DNA of 64,000 nucleotides from Morella rubra. Taxonomy: Eukaryota; Streptophyta; Magnoliopsida; Fagales; Myricaceae. Numbering within the stretch: position 1 is the first letter of the stretch; the number at the start of each line of letters is the position of its first letter. Where the stretch lies: the NCBI GenBank assembly GCA_003952965.2, contig CM025856.1:13483844-13547843 (forward strand). The letters are read 5' to 3'. The notes under the pieces were generated by a model, which was not told where the DNA came from, did no database searches, and saw only the letters and a program-made list of their open reading frames with translations. Below, piece by piece: positions 23,530-34,200 of the stretch. A program made the position numbers and the translations under genes.

Positions 23530-25219
23530 AGCATAGGAAAATGCTTTAGTAAACTTATAAAAAGTACAGCATACATTATAAGTATTATTTAGTTAAAAAT
23601 CTGCTGCTGTAATGCTTAAACTAATTCTCCACTGTGTAGAGTGACAGCCGAGTATGAAAACCCTTGTGATGGTAATTGTTTTTGTTTGCTGCAATATTTT
23701 CTCCTTACCCAAGCCGCAAGCGAGATTCAATTCACAGTAGTTCATCAATACATGGGAGCAAGACATAGCAGTACTCAATACAATGGCAAAACAGAGACAT
23801 TGGTTAAAAAAAAAAAAGGAATATGCTAGAAGATGAGAAATCTTATTTGGTCCTCTTTTCCAGTCTGACTTGTGGATCTCTGCTTGACATAAAGCTAGCC
23901 TTTGGCCTGCCAAAAGAGGGTAAATAGCAAATGTTAGAAACAATTGATCACCATGAACGATCAACATGAAGAAAACACGTTTAAATGTCTAGCATTTAAC
24001 CATGCAACATGCAGAAACACAAAGGTAATCTAAAACTACATTTGAAAAAGAAAAAAGAAAGCAGAAGCAATTCGTTTCCTCACTAAGAACCAGCCATGGT
24101 TAAGTAGCCTGCAAATAATTTAGGTGCCAATTGATGGTCATGTTAATGAGATCAAATTAATTCTACAGAACCTTAGTTGCTATTATGACCACATCCCAAA
24201 TAAAGCATAACCCGTACCTGTTGAGAACTTTTCTGGATTTTGTATTGTTTGATTGAAATGAAAAGAAAAAGTGCTATATTCGAGGAATAGCAACCTCCCA
24301 AACAAAAGTCTGACGACAATTCGATAAACATCCTGAATTCAGAGCTTGGTTGTATAGCCGCAGGCTGACTCAACAAATTCTGAGATTCGCGGAGCTAACC
24401 ATAATTTCTAACAGAATGTAAGGACTCGACTACTGGAATAACTTCTAATAGAATGCAGGGACTCGACCGGAAATAAACCAAATAAGGATAATGGGCCTGG
24501 GTTAAACCCAACCCAATGACAGCCCACAAACAGCGCATCCAACACTACAGCTCCTCCTCTCAGTTCGCTACCAACTATCCCACGTGATTCCACGCGTTAC
24601 TCTAAAACCAAAGATAACGTGGACAACTTCAACACACTTCCATCTTACCACACGCTAAATCGAAATCCTTCTGGGACAGTACCACTGTGCCACAACCTAC
24701 CCAGAAGTTTGAGATAACCAAAAAATCACATGCTTATTGAGGGAGGACAGCAGCAAAGAATGGCCTTTAGGGTGAGCAGGATTTTTTTGCCGGCAGACAT
24801 TCAGAGGGTTTCAGGAGAGGGCGAGGTTTTTGGTGGAAAAGGCCTAGAAAATATAAAAGGATTAAGGTTCTTAATAATGTAACCGTAGGGTAAGATTTGA
24901 TATTGAAACAAATAGAGAAATCATGGTTTGGATGGTATTTCTGGGCAGTAATTTACAAATCCGAGAATAGAATCTTTGTCATGTGATTGTAGGACCAATA
25001 TGAACAATGCAAAGTTGAGGGTTTCCAAATAGGATTAAAAAATGCCTAAAACCCCACTGGTGTAGATTGATTTCATTGACATGCCTTGGTTCCCAATTTT
25101 CCAGTTGCATCGGTGCTATCAATTTGTAACCATTAACGGAGCTATCCCCTCAGCACTGAACCATTTCAAATCTGCAAGTCAATCACTAGCTATAACATGC
25201 CTTAGGAGAACTCACCCCA
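23530..25219. other. Left-arm DNA 3' of the WD40 copy, mirrored at 29460-31161
   Basis: The mirror halves are near identical. On the strand opposite the WD40 copy there is one coding-like stretch: after a splice-acceptor-like 'ttggcag', the frame SFMSSRDPQVRLEKRTK followed by TAA (left about 23840-23910 minus; right about 30785-30850 plus). It may be the last exon of a short neighbouring gene, but no upstream exon could be tied to it. The many short open frames here are otherwise unremarkable. Confidence 0.35.
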
Positions 25220-25559
25220 AAAGCTAGCTCAAGAGGGAAGGGAGCCTAAGGCATATAAACCCCACCTCAAACCGAACTGCCTCCACCTCCCTCTTCAGCT
25301 CAAAGTCCTACTGGCCGACCTTATCCTCCAGAGCTGTGAGTCGAGCACTGATATCACTCAGCATCTGATGGATGGGCTACATCACTGCTCACATAGTCGC
25401 ACTCAACTCAACCTTCAAATCCTCCACCAAGCGATCTTCCCAAGTCAGTCACTCGGCCTAATGTCCCTAGGTCGAGCTCTGACTAGGATCCCGCTCCTCA
25501 ATCCTGAGAGGCTGCTTTTGACGTCTACAACCAGCTGCCCACACGACATACTGTCGACG

Positions 25560-26330
25560 TGTCAGGGCCATAGAACCCTACAGGGTAGTCTTGTTGATGG
25601 GCTGAAGTGGATGCCCTTTCAATTCGTCAGGGCACTCAGGTACTAGCATGGCATGGAGGGACTGCATTAGTAGAATTCTATACGGCAACGAATCTGTCTC
25701 ATGTAAGAGGGCCTCCGCACAAACTGTCATGAATATATATGCAACCAGTTTAGTGTCCCCCGTCCCACCACCAACATCAGCTAGGCCCAATGAAGAAAAA
25801 GCTATGTAGTGTGCTTCTTCGGGTTGATCAAGTAAGAGAAAATCAGGTGCATGATCTGCCAAAAGGGAAGCAGCTACCCATGGCTCATATTGCTTCCCTC
25901 CAAAACAACTGTATTCAGACCCAGCATCATCCGAAATAGCTCAGTTTTAGGAGGCCAGTCCTCTTGAGAAAGCTCTATCGAAGGGAATGCATCCACGGGC
26001 CTCTCATAGCCCTTAAATCTCGCTAGTTCATCCGGCAAGAAAAGGACCCGGGTGTTACAAACTGTGACCACCCAACTAGGATCTGAGATGTTGGGCACCA
26101 GAAGAATAATGCCTATCCTCTGCAGAAACGGTATCCAACCCTCAATGGCTATCACCTCTGGAAGCATACAATCCTCAAATCTCAGGTCATTGAAATCTGC
26201 TGCTCAAAAACGATCAATCGTGACATAATCAACACCCGATGCTCCTCCAGTGATAGATGTGTGTCAGGATCTGCTTGGCTGCTGGAATCCTCAACCACGA
26301 TGCGCAGACGCTTGCTCATTTTTCTTAATC
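25560..26330 (-). pseudogene. Unidentified protein-coding remnant (left arm)
   Basis: On minus the run starts at about 26320 with MSKRLRIVVEDSSSQ and meets a one-base shift at about 26190. It continues MLPEVIAIEGWIPFLQRIG through ELARFKGYERPVDAFPS (to about 25874), and after a stop MADHAPDFLLLDQPEEAHY to about 25578. The amino-acid composition is protein-like and the pieces join with only small repairs. I do not recognise the family; its place beside the repeated GTTCnnACG motifs suggests the gag side of a retroelement. The mirror region in the right arm is the anomalous segment, where no frame survives. Confidence 0.4.
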
Positions 26331-26339
26331 TGCAAAAAA

Positions 26340-26880
26340 GTGTTCACACCATTAGGTAACGTGTTCACACGGCTAGCAAAAGGGTTCACACGGAAGAAAA
26401 AGCCGTTCGCACAAACTAAATGACGTTCACACGCTCAGACATACTATTTGAAAGGTTAGTAATTGCTCGCATAGTTAAGCATTCATTCGCACGGATGGCA
26501 CATATATAAAACACTTTGGAGAAACGTCACCGCTTGACATCAAAAGACGTCCCGACGGGTGGAAATAACCATTCAGACGACTTGAAAACGATGGCATTTT
26601 TGCACAAGTTTCCCAATGCCCTATCTTGATCGTCTTGACAAAATTCTAATATTTCAATTAAAATTCTACCATGGTGAAAACAATGACGTTTCCACCAACA
26701 CATTCGAACAGCTTGACAAAGCCATCTGAACATTTTACAAAGCAAACAAATATTCAAAATAAATATAAAGCCCGTCCGAACAGTTTGGATAAAGCGTCCG
26801 AACACATGTAAAACGACAACGTATTCTTTTAAGAATACAATTAAGCGTTTGAACGTGTGCAAACAGCGTCAGAACGCATC
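26340..26880. repeat. Cluster of short GTTCnnACG-like motifs
   Basis: Variants such as GTGTTCACACGG, GTTCACACGG, CGTTCACACGC, TTCGCACGG, TTCAGACGAC, GTCCGAACAC, GTTTGAACGTG and GTCAGAACGC recur roughly a dozen times in about 540 bp. The mirror part (about 27356-27560) carries the same kind of copies. The core is nearly self-complementary. Such strings occur in LTRs or untranslated leaders of some plant retroelements, but the element could not be identified. Confidence 0.55.
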
Positions 26881-27689
26881 AGGGAAGATGGTCGAGTTAA
26901 CTTAGCCTTGGCAGCCTCCCTCAACCTCTCACACAATCCCAAATACATAACCAATGTCTACAAAAATACACTCAAAACAATCTTAACACTTTGAACAATC
27001 AATGTCTACAAAGAAATCAATCAGAAAAGACAATGTAGTATACAAAAAAATGGGATTAAAATTTTATGTAAATCTCTTCATTCAAGTCTTAATCACATCC
27101 AGGTTAAGATTTATCATTTACCATGTTTAATGTAGAAATCTTGTTTTTTTGGGATTTTAAACAGAGAAAAGTCAATCCGAGTTTTTGTATACTACATTGT
27201 CTTTTTTGATTTTTTTTTTCTAAACATTGATTTTCAAAGTGTTAAGATTGTTTTGAGTGTATTTTTGTAGACATTGGTTATGTATTTGGGATTGTGTGAG
27301 AGGTTGAGGGAGGCTGCCAAGGCTAAGTTAACTCGACCATCTTCCCTGATGCGTTCTGACGCTGTTTGCACACGTTCAAACGCTTAATTGTATTCTTAAA
27401 AGAATACGTTGTCATTTTACATGTGTTCAGACGCTTTATCCAAACTGTCCGGACGGGCTTTTTATTTTAAATATTTGTTTGCTTTGTAAACCATTCAGAT
27501 GGCTTTGTCAAGCTGTTCAAATGTGTTGGTGGAAACGTCATTGTTTTCACCATGGTAGAATTTTTAATGAAATAATTAGAATTTCTTCAAGACGATCATA
27601 TGAATAGGAGGGGAAACTTGGTCTGCAAAAATGCTGCATACCGCGTTTCAAAGTCGTCTGAAGCGCGAGAGTCAGGACGGATTCGTTTA

Positions 27690-29460
27690 TGATTCGTCAC
27701 TAGGCGGTGACGTGTCTCAAGTTTTCTATATATATAATGTTCCCATCGGCTCGAGATGCTGAATCGAATTGCTTTATACACTAGCCGACGCAAAAGTATA
27801 ACCTAACCTTTCATACAATGCTCCAATGTTCCCCCCTGGGTGTGAACGTCAAGTTTAGATTAAACTGATGCGAGTATCGGGCTTTTCGTCAAATTCTCAG
27901 TAGCTGACACCCACCTTTGCTGAGCCGTGTGAATATAACGTTTACCTAAATGTAGTAGTATACTACTTTCTTACAGATGTAAGAAAATAATATGCAAGCG
28001 TCTGGGCATGTGAGTTGAGGATTCCAGCAGCAAAGCAAGAATCTGTTTCTTGACTACACATCTACTAACTATGGAAGGAGATACGGTGAACGAAATTTTT
28101 GGTAGTATTGATTATATAGCACGACTTGAGATATCGCTGATTGAAGCAACGTCAATTTAAAATGCACCACACAAGGAGTTTTGTAAGGATTTGTATGCTT
28201 CGGTATGTAAATAGACTTGCATTGTAGGGATGGCTACCGTTAAAATGACAGAGAGATAAGGCTATCTATAATATCTTGTTGGGGTGCCCTCACGAGAGTC
28301 ATCAGATCCTCTAGTAGGGATGTACTAAGTTGTGTGAAACATAGGGCCGTTCTTGCCAGGAATAGATGATCGAGATATTAAGGGCTTATGAGAGGACCTC
28401 GTAATAGATAAGAGACAATATTCCCATCTCGAAGAGGCTTTTCTCAAGAGGACTGCGGCGCATCCTAAATCTAGCGCTATTTCGATATGCCTGCGTCAGT
28501 AGAAAGTATGACAGTTAGTATTTGGAGGAAGCTACCCTTAATGCGAGCCTAATGGTAAGCTGCTGTCCCGCACGCAGATTCACTATAGCCGATTTCTCTT
28601 AGCTGATCGAACCCAGAAGATAGCACAAAAAGAGTATCCGTCGATCTATATGTTGCAGAACAAGCTGAAGTATTCGGTGCGGTATATACGGGGACACTTA
28701 AAAACTGATGTTGCAATTATAAGTTCCACCGACAGGAAAAAAAAAAAAAAACATTTTGTGCGGAAGCCTCTTAACATGAAACAAGATTCGTTTGCGTATG
28801 AAATTCTAATTAACCCCTATAATGCCATGACACCATGCCATGCAGTACCTATGACCTATGACGAATTGGCGAAGCCCGAGAGAGTGGCAATTGTCATATC
28901 AAGGAACCGAGCCACACAAAGAACGTAACAGCAAAAGTAAGAAATATATAATTATATAGCAGTTATTATGTCGATCGCAATTATTCTCGACAATCCACTC
29001 TCGAACATTACAAAATATCGTCATGGTGGGCAGCCATGTGTTGAAGGAAGAGACAATCCTGACAAGAAGAATTGAGAATATCCCTCTCATGTAGATATGA
29101 GTGGAGGTGATCCTAGTCAATTAGTAGCTCGACAGATTTAAGGGAAATAGAATAGTCCGAGTGTGAGTTCGTACTATTGGGTACAGATCTGTCATGTGAT
29201 GACGAATTTTGATAGTGAGTTTGAGTGCGAATGTGAGCATGTTGTAGCCCATCCATCAAGATTCTGAAGACGCCTTGATAATCAGTGCTTACGTATCCTC
29301 ATCGGCTACTGTGAGGCAGCATAAGTGCCTGTTACCGAGGTATAGGAGTTTGAGTAGCTGAATGACAGGGAAGGATTGGAAGACACCAGCTGAAGGCCTT
29401 CTACGAAGAGTTCGGGGAGAGTTCTAATACTGACCCTTAGGGCTCCCTTCGCGAGTACTT
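27690..29460. other. Anomalously diverged, inflated segment of the right arm
   Basis: This should mirror left 25220-26520. Short exact islands remain, for example 'gttgaggattccagcag' (about 28013), 'gggcttatgagagg' (about 28382), 'cttttctcaagaggactg' (about 28438), 'gttgtagcccatccatca' (about 29241) and 'agggctcccttc' (about 29438). Between them are dense substitutions and above all extra bases: about 1,770 bp here against about 1,300 bp there. The flanking arms match closely on both sides. No gene should be called here. Confidence 0.75.
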
Positions 29461-31161
29461 TTTGGGGTGAGTTCTCCTAAGGCATGTTATAGCTAGTGAT
29501 TGACTTGCAGATTTGAAATGGTTCAGTGCTGAGGGGATAGCTCCGTTAATGGTTACAAATTGATAGCACCGATGCAACTGGAAAATTGGGAACCAAGGCA
29601 TGTCAATGAAATCAATCTACACCAGTGGGGTTTTAGGCATTTTTTAATCCTATTTGGAAACCCTCAACTTTGCATTGTTCATATTGGTCCTACAATCACA
29701 TGACAAAGATTCTATTCTCGGATTTGTAAATTACTGCCCAGAAATACCATCCAAACCATGATTTCTCTATTTGTTTCAATATCAAATCTTACCCTACGGT
29801 TACATTATTAAGAACCTTAATCCTTTTATATTTTCTAGGCCTTTTCCACCAAAAACCTCGCCCTCTCCTGAAACCCTCTGAATGTCTGCCGGCAAAAAAA
29901 TCCTGCTCACCCTAAAGGCCATTCTTTGCTGCTGTCCTCCCTCAATAAGCATGTGATTTTTTGGTTATCTCAAACTTCTGGGTAGGTTGTGGCACAGTGG
30001 TACTGTCCCAGAAGGATTTCGATTTAGCTGTGGTAAGATGGAAGTGTGTTGAAGTTGTCCACGTTATCTTTGGTTTTAGAGTAACGCGTGGAATCACTTG
30101 GGATAGTTGGTAGCCAACTGAGAGGAGGAGCTGTAGTGTTGGATGCGCTGTTTGTGAGCTGTAGGGTTGGGTTTAACCCAGGCCCATTATCCTTATTTGG
30201 TTTATTTCCGGTCGAGTCCCTGCATTCTATTAGAAGTTATTCCAGTAGTCGAGTCCTTACATTCTGTTAGAAATTATGGTTAGCTCCGCGAATCTCAGAA
30301 TTTGTTGAGTCAGCCTGCGGCTATACAACCAAGCTCTGAATTCAGGATGTTTATCGAATTGTCGTCAGACTTTTGTTTGGGAGGTTGCTATTCCTCGAAT
30401 ATAGCACTTTTTCTTTTCATTTCAATCAAAAAATACAAAATCCAGAAAAGTTCTCAACAGGTACGGGTTATGCTTTATTTGGGATGTGGTCATAATAGCA
30501 ACTAAGGTTCTGTAGAATTAATTTGATCTCATTAACATGACCATCAATTGGCACCTAAATTATTTGCAGGCTACTTAACCATGGCTGGTTCTTAGTGAGG
30601 AAACGAATTGCTTCCGCTTTCTTTTTTCTTTTTCAAATGTAGTTTTAGATTACCTTTGTGTTTCTGCATGTTGCATGTGAATACACGTGTTAAATGCTAG
30701 AGACATTTTTTAACTGTTTTCTTCCATGTTGATCGTTCATGGTGGACAATTGTTCTAACATTTGCTATTTACCCTCTTTTGGCAGGCCAAAGGCTAGCTT
30801 TATGTCAAGCAGAGATCCACAAGTCAGACTGGAAAAGAGGACCAAATAAGATTTCTCATCTTCTAGCATATTCCTTTTTTTTTTTAACCAATGTCTCTGT
30901 TTTGCCATTGTATTGAGTACTGCTATGTCTTGCTCCCATGTATTGATGAACTACTGTGAATTGAATCTCGCTTGCGGCTTGGGTAAGGAGAAAATATTGC
31001 AGCAAACAAAAACAATTACCATCACAAGGGTTTTCATACTCGGCTGTCACTCTACACAGTGGAGAATTAGTTTAAGCATTACAGCAGCAGATTTTTAACT
31101 AAATAATACTTATAATGTATGCTGTACTTTTTATAAGTTTACTAAACCATTTTCCTATGCT

Positions 31162-33913
31162 CTAATTTCCACATCGGCCATACTCGAGGAGGCTACCATA
31201 CTTACGATCCCACACACCAATAAAAAGAGACTCTGTGTCCGGACTGAATGATATACCAGAGATCTCGCCGAAGAAATCAATCTCCTGTTCCTCCTCGTAC
31301 CCATTTTTCACATCATACACATGCACAAAGTCTGCAGGCTCTGCCATTGCCATGTACTGACCATCAGAAGTATAACGGATAGACCTAATGGCTCCAAGGT
31401 TTCCCTTCAGAAAAGCGACTGACTCAGATAGATTTCGAACATCCCAAACCCGGCAGGTTTTATCCTGGTTTCCAGTAGCAAAAGTGACACCATCAGGGTG
31501 CCACGCTGATGCAAATGAGAAATCCAAGTGCCCACACAAGGGCATTACCATCTGCAATAATTAAAAAAATCAAATCAAATCAAACTATACATGTTTAACT
31601 ATTACTGCTGCGGAGGGTTCATCAGCAATTTGGCTGACGAACAAAACGAAAGGAAAAAGTACCTCTCCAGTTTGGGAGTCCACCATCAGACCCTCTGGCT
31701 TGTCCCCCACAATTACAAGAAGTTTGCCATCAGGACTCAGAGAAGTATGCTGCAAAGAGCAGACAAAAGCATTTTATAACAATCTGGTGCATCTCATTGT
31801 CATTGAGTGATATGAATTAACCACAGTTCGCAATTTAGCCTTAACCTAGGCAACATGATGGTGATTGGGTCTCATGCCCAAGCTTCCAATATTGGTGGAC
31901 CGAAAAGAAAAAGGAGCATATTAAACCAAAACCGTCTCCCTCACGGAGAGTGTGTCATCATTTTGCATAGTAGTCTTGTCTACAAAAATTACTAGAAGTA
32001 TAGGAGCATAGCCAAATAACTGCCAAGAGACCAATGTCATCTCTGAAGAATAAGAAAAAAGATCCAAGAGACTCACATTTACTGGCCAAGGAAGGCGGAT
32101 GTGATTTGAAAGCTGAAATTTCTCCATATCAAAGTCTCTAACTCCACAGTCATTACTTGAAGCTGTGAAGTGCACCCGCACCACTGAAAATCACATTTCA
32201 TTCATAGTTACACACTTGCCAGGAAACACAGAAAGTTGATAGTTGCACCGCCAAGACAAGGTGCGAATAGGTACCTGGAGCTGGTATAGATCTCAATAGC
32301 ATTGATTATGGCATTATCATCATCGGTTGTCTGGGAACAAAAACTAACCCATCCCGATCCAGATGCTGCCAACAAGCAAAAAAGTTTTAGAGAGAAAGTT
32401 TCAATCCTGATATTTTATAATCAGTAACGCAAAAGGTTGAGATATCGTCTTGAGGACAGTAGTTATCAAAAGCATAACAAGAGATCTTCATCTTGGAAGT
32501 TTCCTTCATCCTGTATAGATAATCTATTGCGAAGCTTATTGCTAGGATACACCAATAAATGCATGAAAAAGCAAAAACCATCTATGCCATCACTATGTAC
32601 ATAAGCTGGAAATGCAACTTCAGTGCCAATGCTTCTTAAATCTGCAATATCTCCACCTACCTTTTAGGAACATATTTGAAGAATAGATGTGCAATTTACC
32701 TTGCAAATAAGTTCTCCTTCAAAACCCCCAGCAACAAGCAACTTATCTTTCACCGCAAGAGTACTCACTTGAGTCTGAGTAAATCCCTCCAACAGACTTC
32801 CTGGATGTTTCTGTATTGGAAAATAGTACTTACAATTGACGAAACAGCATAATTGAAGATCCAAAACCTTATTTTTCAAAACTAAATATCTTGTCCCTAA
32901 CCCCCACCTCTGATGGTTCAAGATGCCCTTCGACGTTGAGAACTTCAGATTTGCTGCATGTTAAGGAAGACCAATGGATGACAGAATAATGAGACATGAG
33001 GTACACATCATGCTTTGAAGTAGCCCAAACCAAGTTCCTCAACTGCATCACAAAATAACAAAAATGCATATAAGTCAATAATACCCCAATTCCTATGTTT
33101 CACGAAGCTGTCATCCAAGTGTTTGCATTTAGTTGTAAAACAATTCAATTCACCCATTTTAGCAATAGGAATAAGAAGATCAATAGGGTGAAGCTACAGA
33201 GTTTTATGAAGAATGGTTTGACAGCTACAGAGATGGTGAAGAATGACCAACAGGTTATCGCAATTCTTTTAAATCATGCTACCTGGAAATGAAGAATGGT
33301 TGATTTCACCGATCTTGAATTCCTCCGGAACTCATAATACGAGCCACTTTTCTCGGTAACTTTACAATCCTAAATGTATGCATAACCAAAAAAAAAAAAA
33401 AGGTGTGATTGTATCAATTTAGTTGGTTAAATAACAAGTACCAACTAATTCAACTTGTATGTTAAATGAAAACACACAAAACAATATATTTACCTTCGCT
33501 GACACCTCTCCGGAATGAGGGATGTTTTCATAGTTCCTGTATTGTTCTAGCCTAGTTTGCCGGTATTTCTCCCTAGTGATTCTTAGCCTCTCCCAAGGAA
33601 TCCCCTGGATGTCTTCCTCCCTTGCAGCAGTTGTATTAGGTATTTGACTAATCTGCAGCTGAGCCAGAAACTTGTGCTGATAAGTTCATAAACCTACATG
33701 TAATGCTCTTCGAAGATAGAAGCTATATTCTGACTAGTCTCAACTATTAAGTAATACGGTAGTCCGTTTATTCAGTTTAAGCTATGCATATATATGATCT
33801 TGCAAAGCAAATCATAAACAACACACCGACTGGTCGTATTCATCAACATCGGGCACTGAGTAGCCCATTCCCCCGCCGCCAAACTCAGCATCATCCCCTC
33901 GACGATCGGACAT
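31162..33913 (-). pseudogene. WD40-repeat protein gene (uncharacterised WD repeat C2A9.03-like), nine exons
   Basis: Exons on minus: 33913-33827, 33652-33494, 33369-33283, 33042-32908, 32810-32700, 32365-32275, 32183-32077, 31749-31663 and 31551-31162; borders are GT-AG. The start is MSDRRGDDAEFGGGG, then DIQGIPWERLRITREKYRQT, typical of the plant family. WD40 blades include FASAWHPDGVTFATGNQDKT, CRVWDVRN, GAIRSIRYTSDGQYMAMAEP and ISFSPDTESLFIGVWDR. Function in plants is not established; WD40 propellers usually scaffold complexes. Exon 6 is 91 nt where the frame needs 92: a G is missing in the GATGGG run (about 32348), giving an early stop. Exon 7 has one extra G (about 32175) that restores the frame. 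If the two indels are consensus errors, the gene is intact; otherwise it is broken. Confidence 0.85.
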
Positions 33914-34200
33914 TTTCTGTACAGCGATTCCACACCTAATACGACACAAAAATTATAGCCAAGTTGCAAAGCATCAGTAAAGATAACGTTTTACTCATCC
34001 AAAACGGCAGCGATTGACGCTATTTACAAGGCTACATCTCTCTAAGAAATACCGACCAACCGATCACCTGACCATATAGATCACAACCACCTTTCAGCTC
34101 ATCAGTGCAGGACCACGACACCGACTCGTCTACAACACCTGTATGTCAGAGCACCTGCCTTACTCTCACCTTACGCAGCCACAGAGAATTCTAGTCCTTG
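33914..34200 (-). promoter_or_regulatory. Probable 5' leader and promoter side of the WD40 gene
   Basis: This is the upstream flank of the right-arm WD40 copy, outside the inverted repeat, so only this copy has it. It is more balanced in base composition than its surroundings and rich in C on the plus strand, as plant leaders often are. No TATA box or other element could be assigned with confidence. Confidence 0.3.

Larger units (their letters stand above)
21342..33353. repeat. Large inverted repeat (arms about 5.7 and 6.2 kb, spacer about 130 bp)
   Basis: The left arm (21342-27050) reads as the reverse complement of the right arm (27182-33353). Matching landmarks include the last WD40 exon (23140-23529 against 31162-31551), 'caggcccattatcc' sequence near 24490/30180, the 'ggggtgagttctcctaagg' block (about 25200-25220 against 29463-29485) and 'gatggtcgagttaactta' (about 26887 against 27343). 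Arms are near identical for most of their length. The exception is left 25220-26520 against right 27690-29460, which align only patchily and differ in length by about 450 bp. The spacer (27051-27181) is AT-rich and unpaired. The left edge cuts through WD40 exon 3. Confidence 0.9.

Noticed and set aside
28650-28928. 92-codon plus frame
   Set aside because: Lies wholly within the indel-saturated segment and is not kept in the matching left arm.
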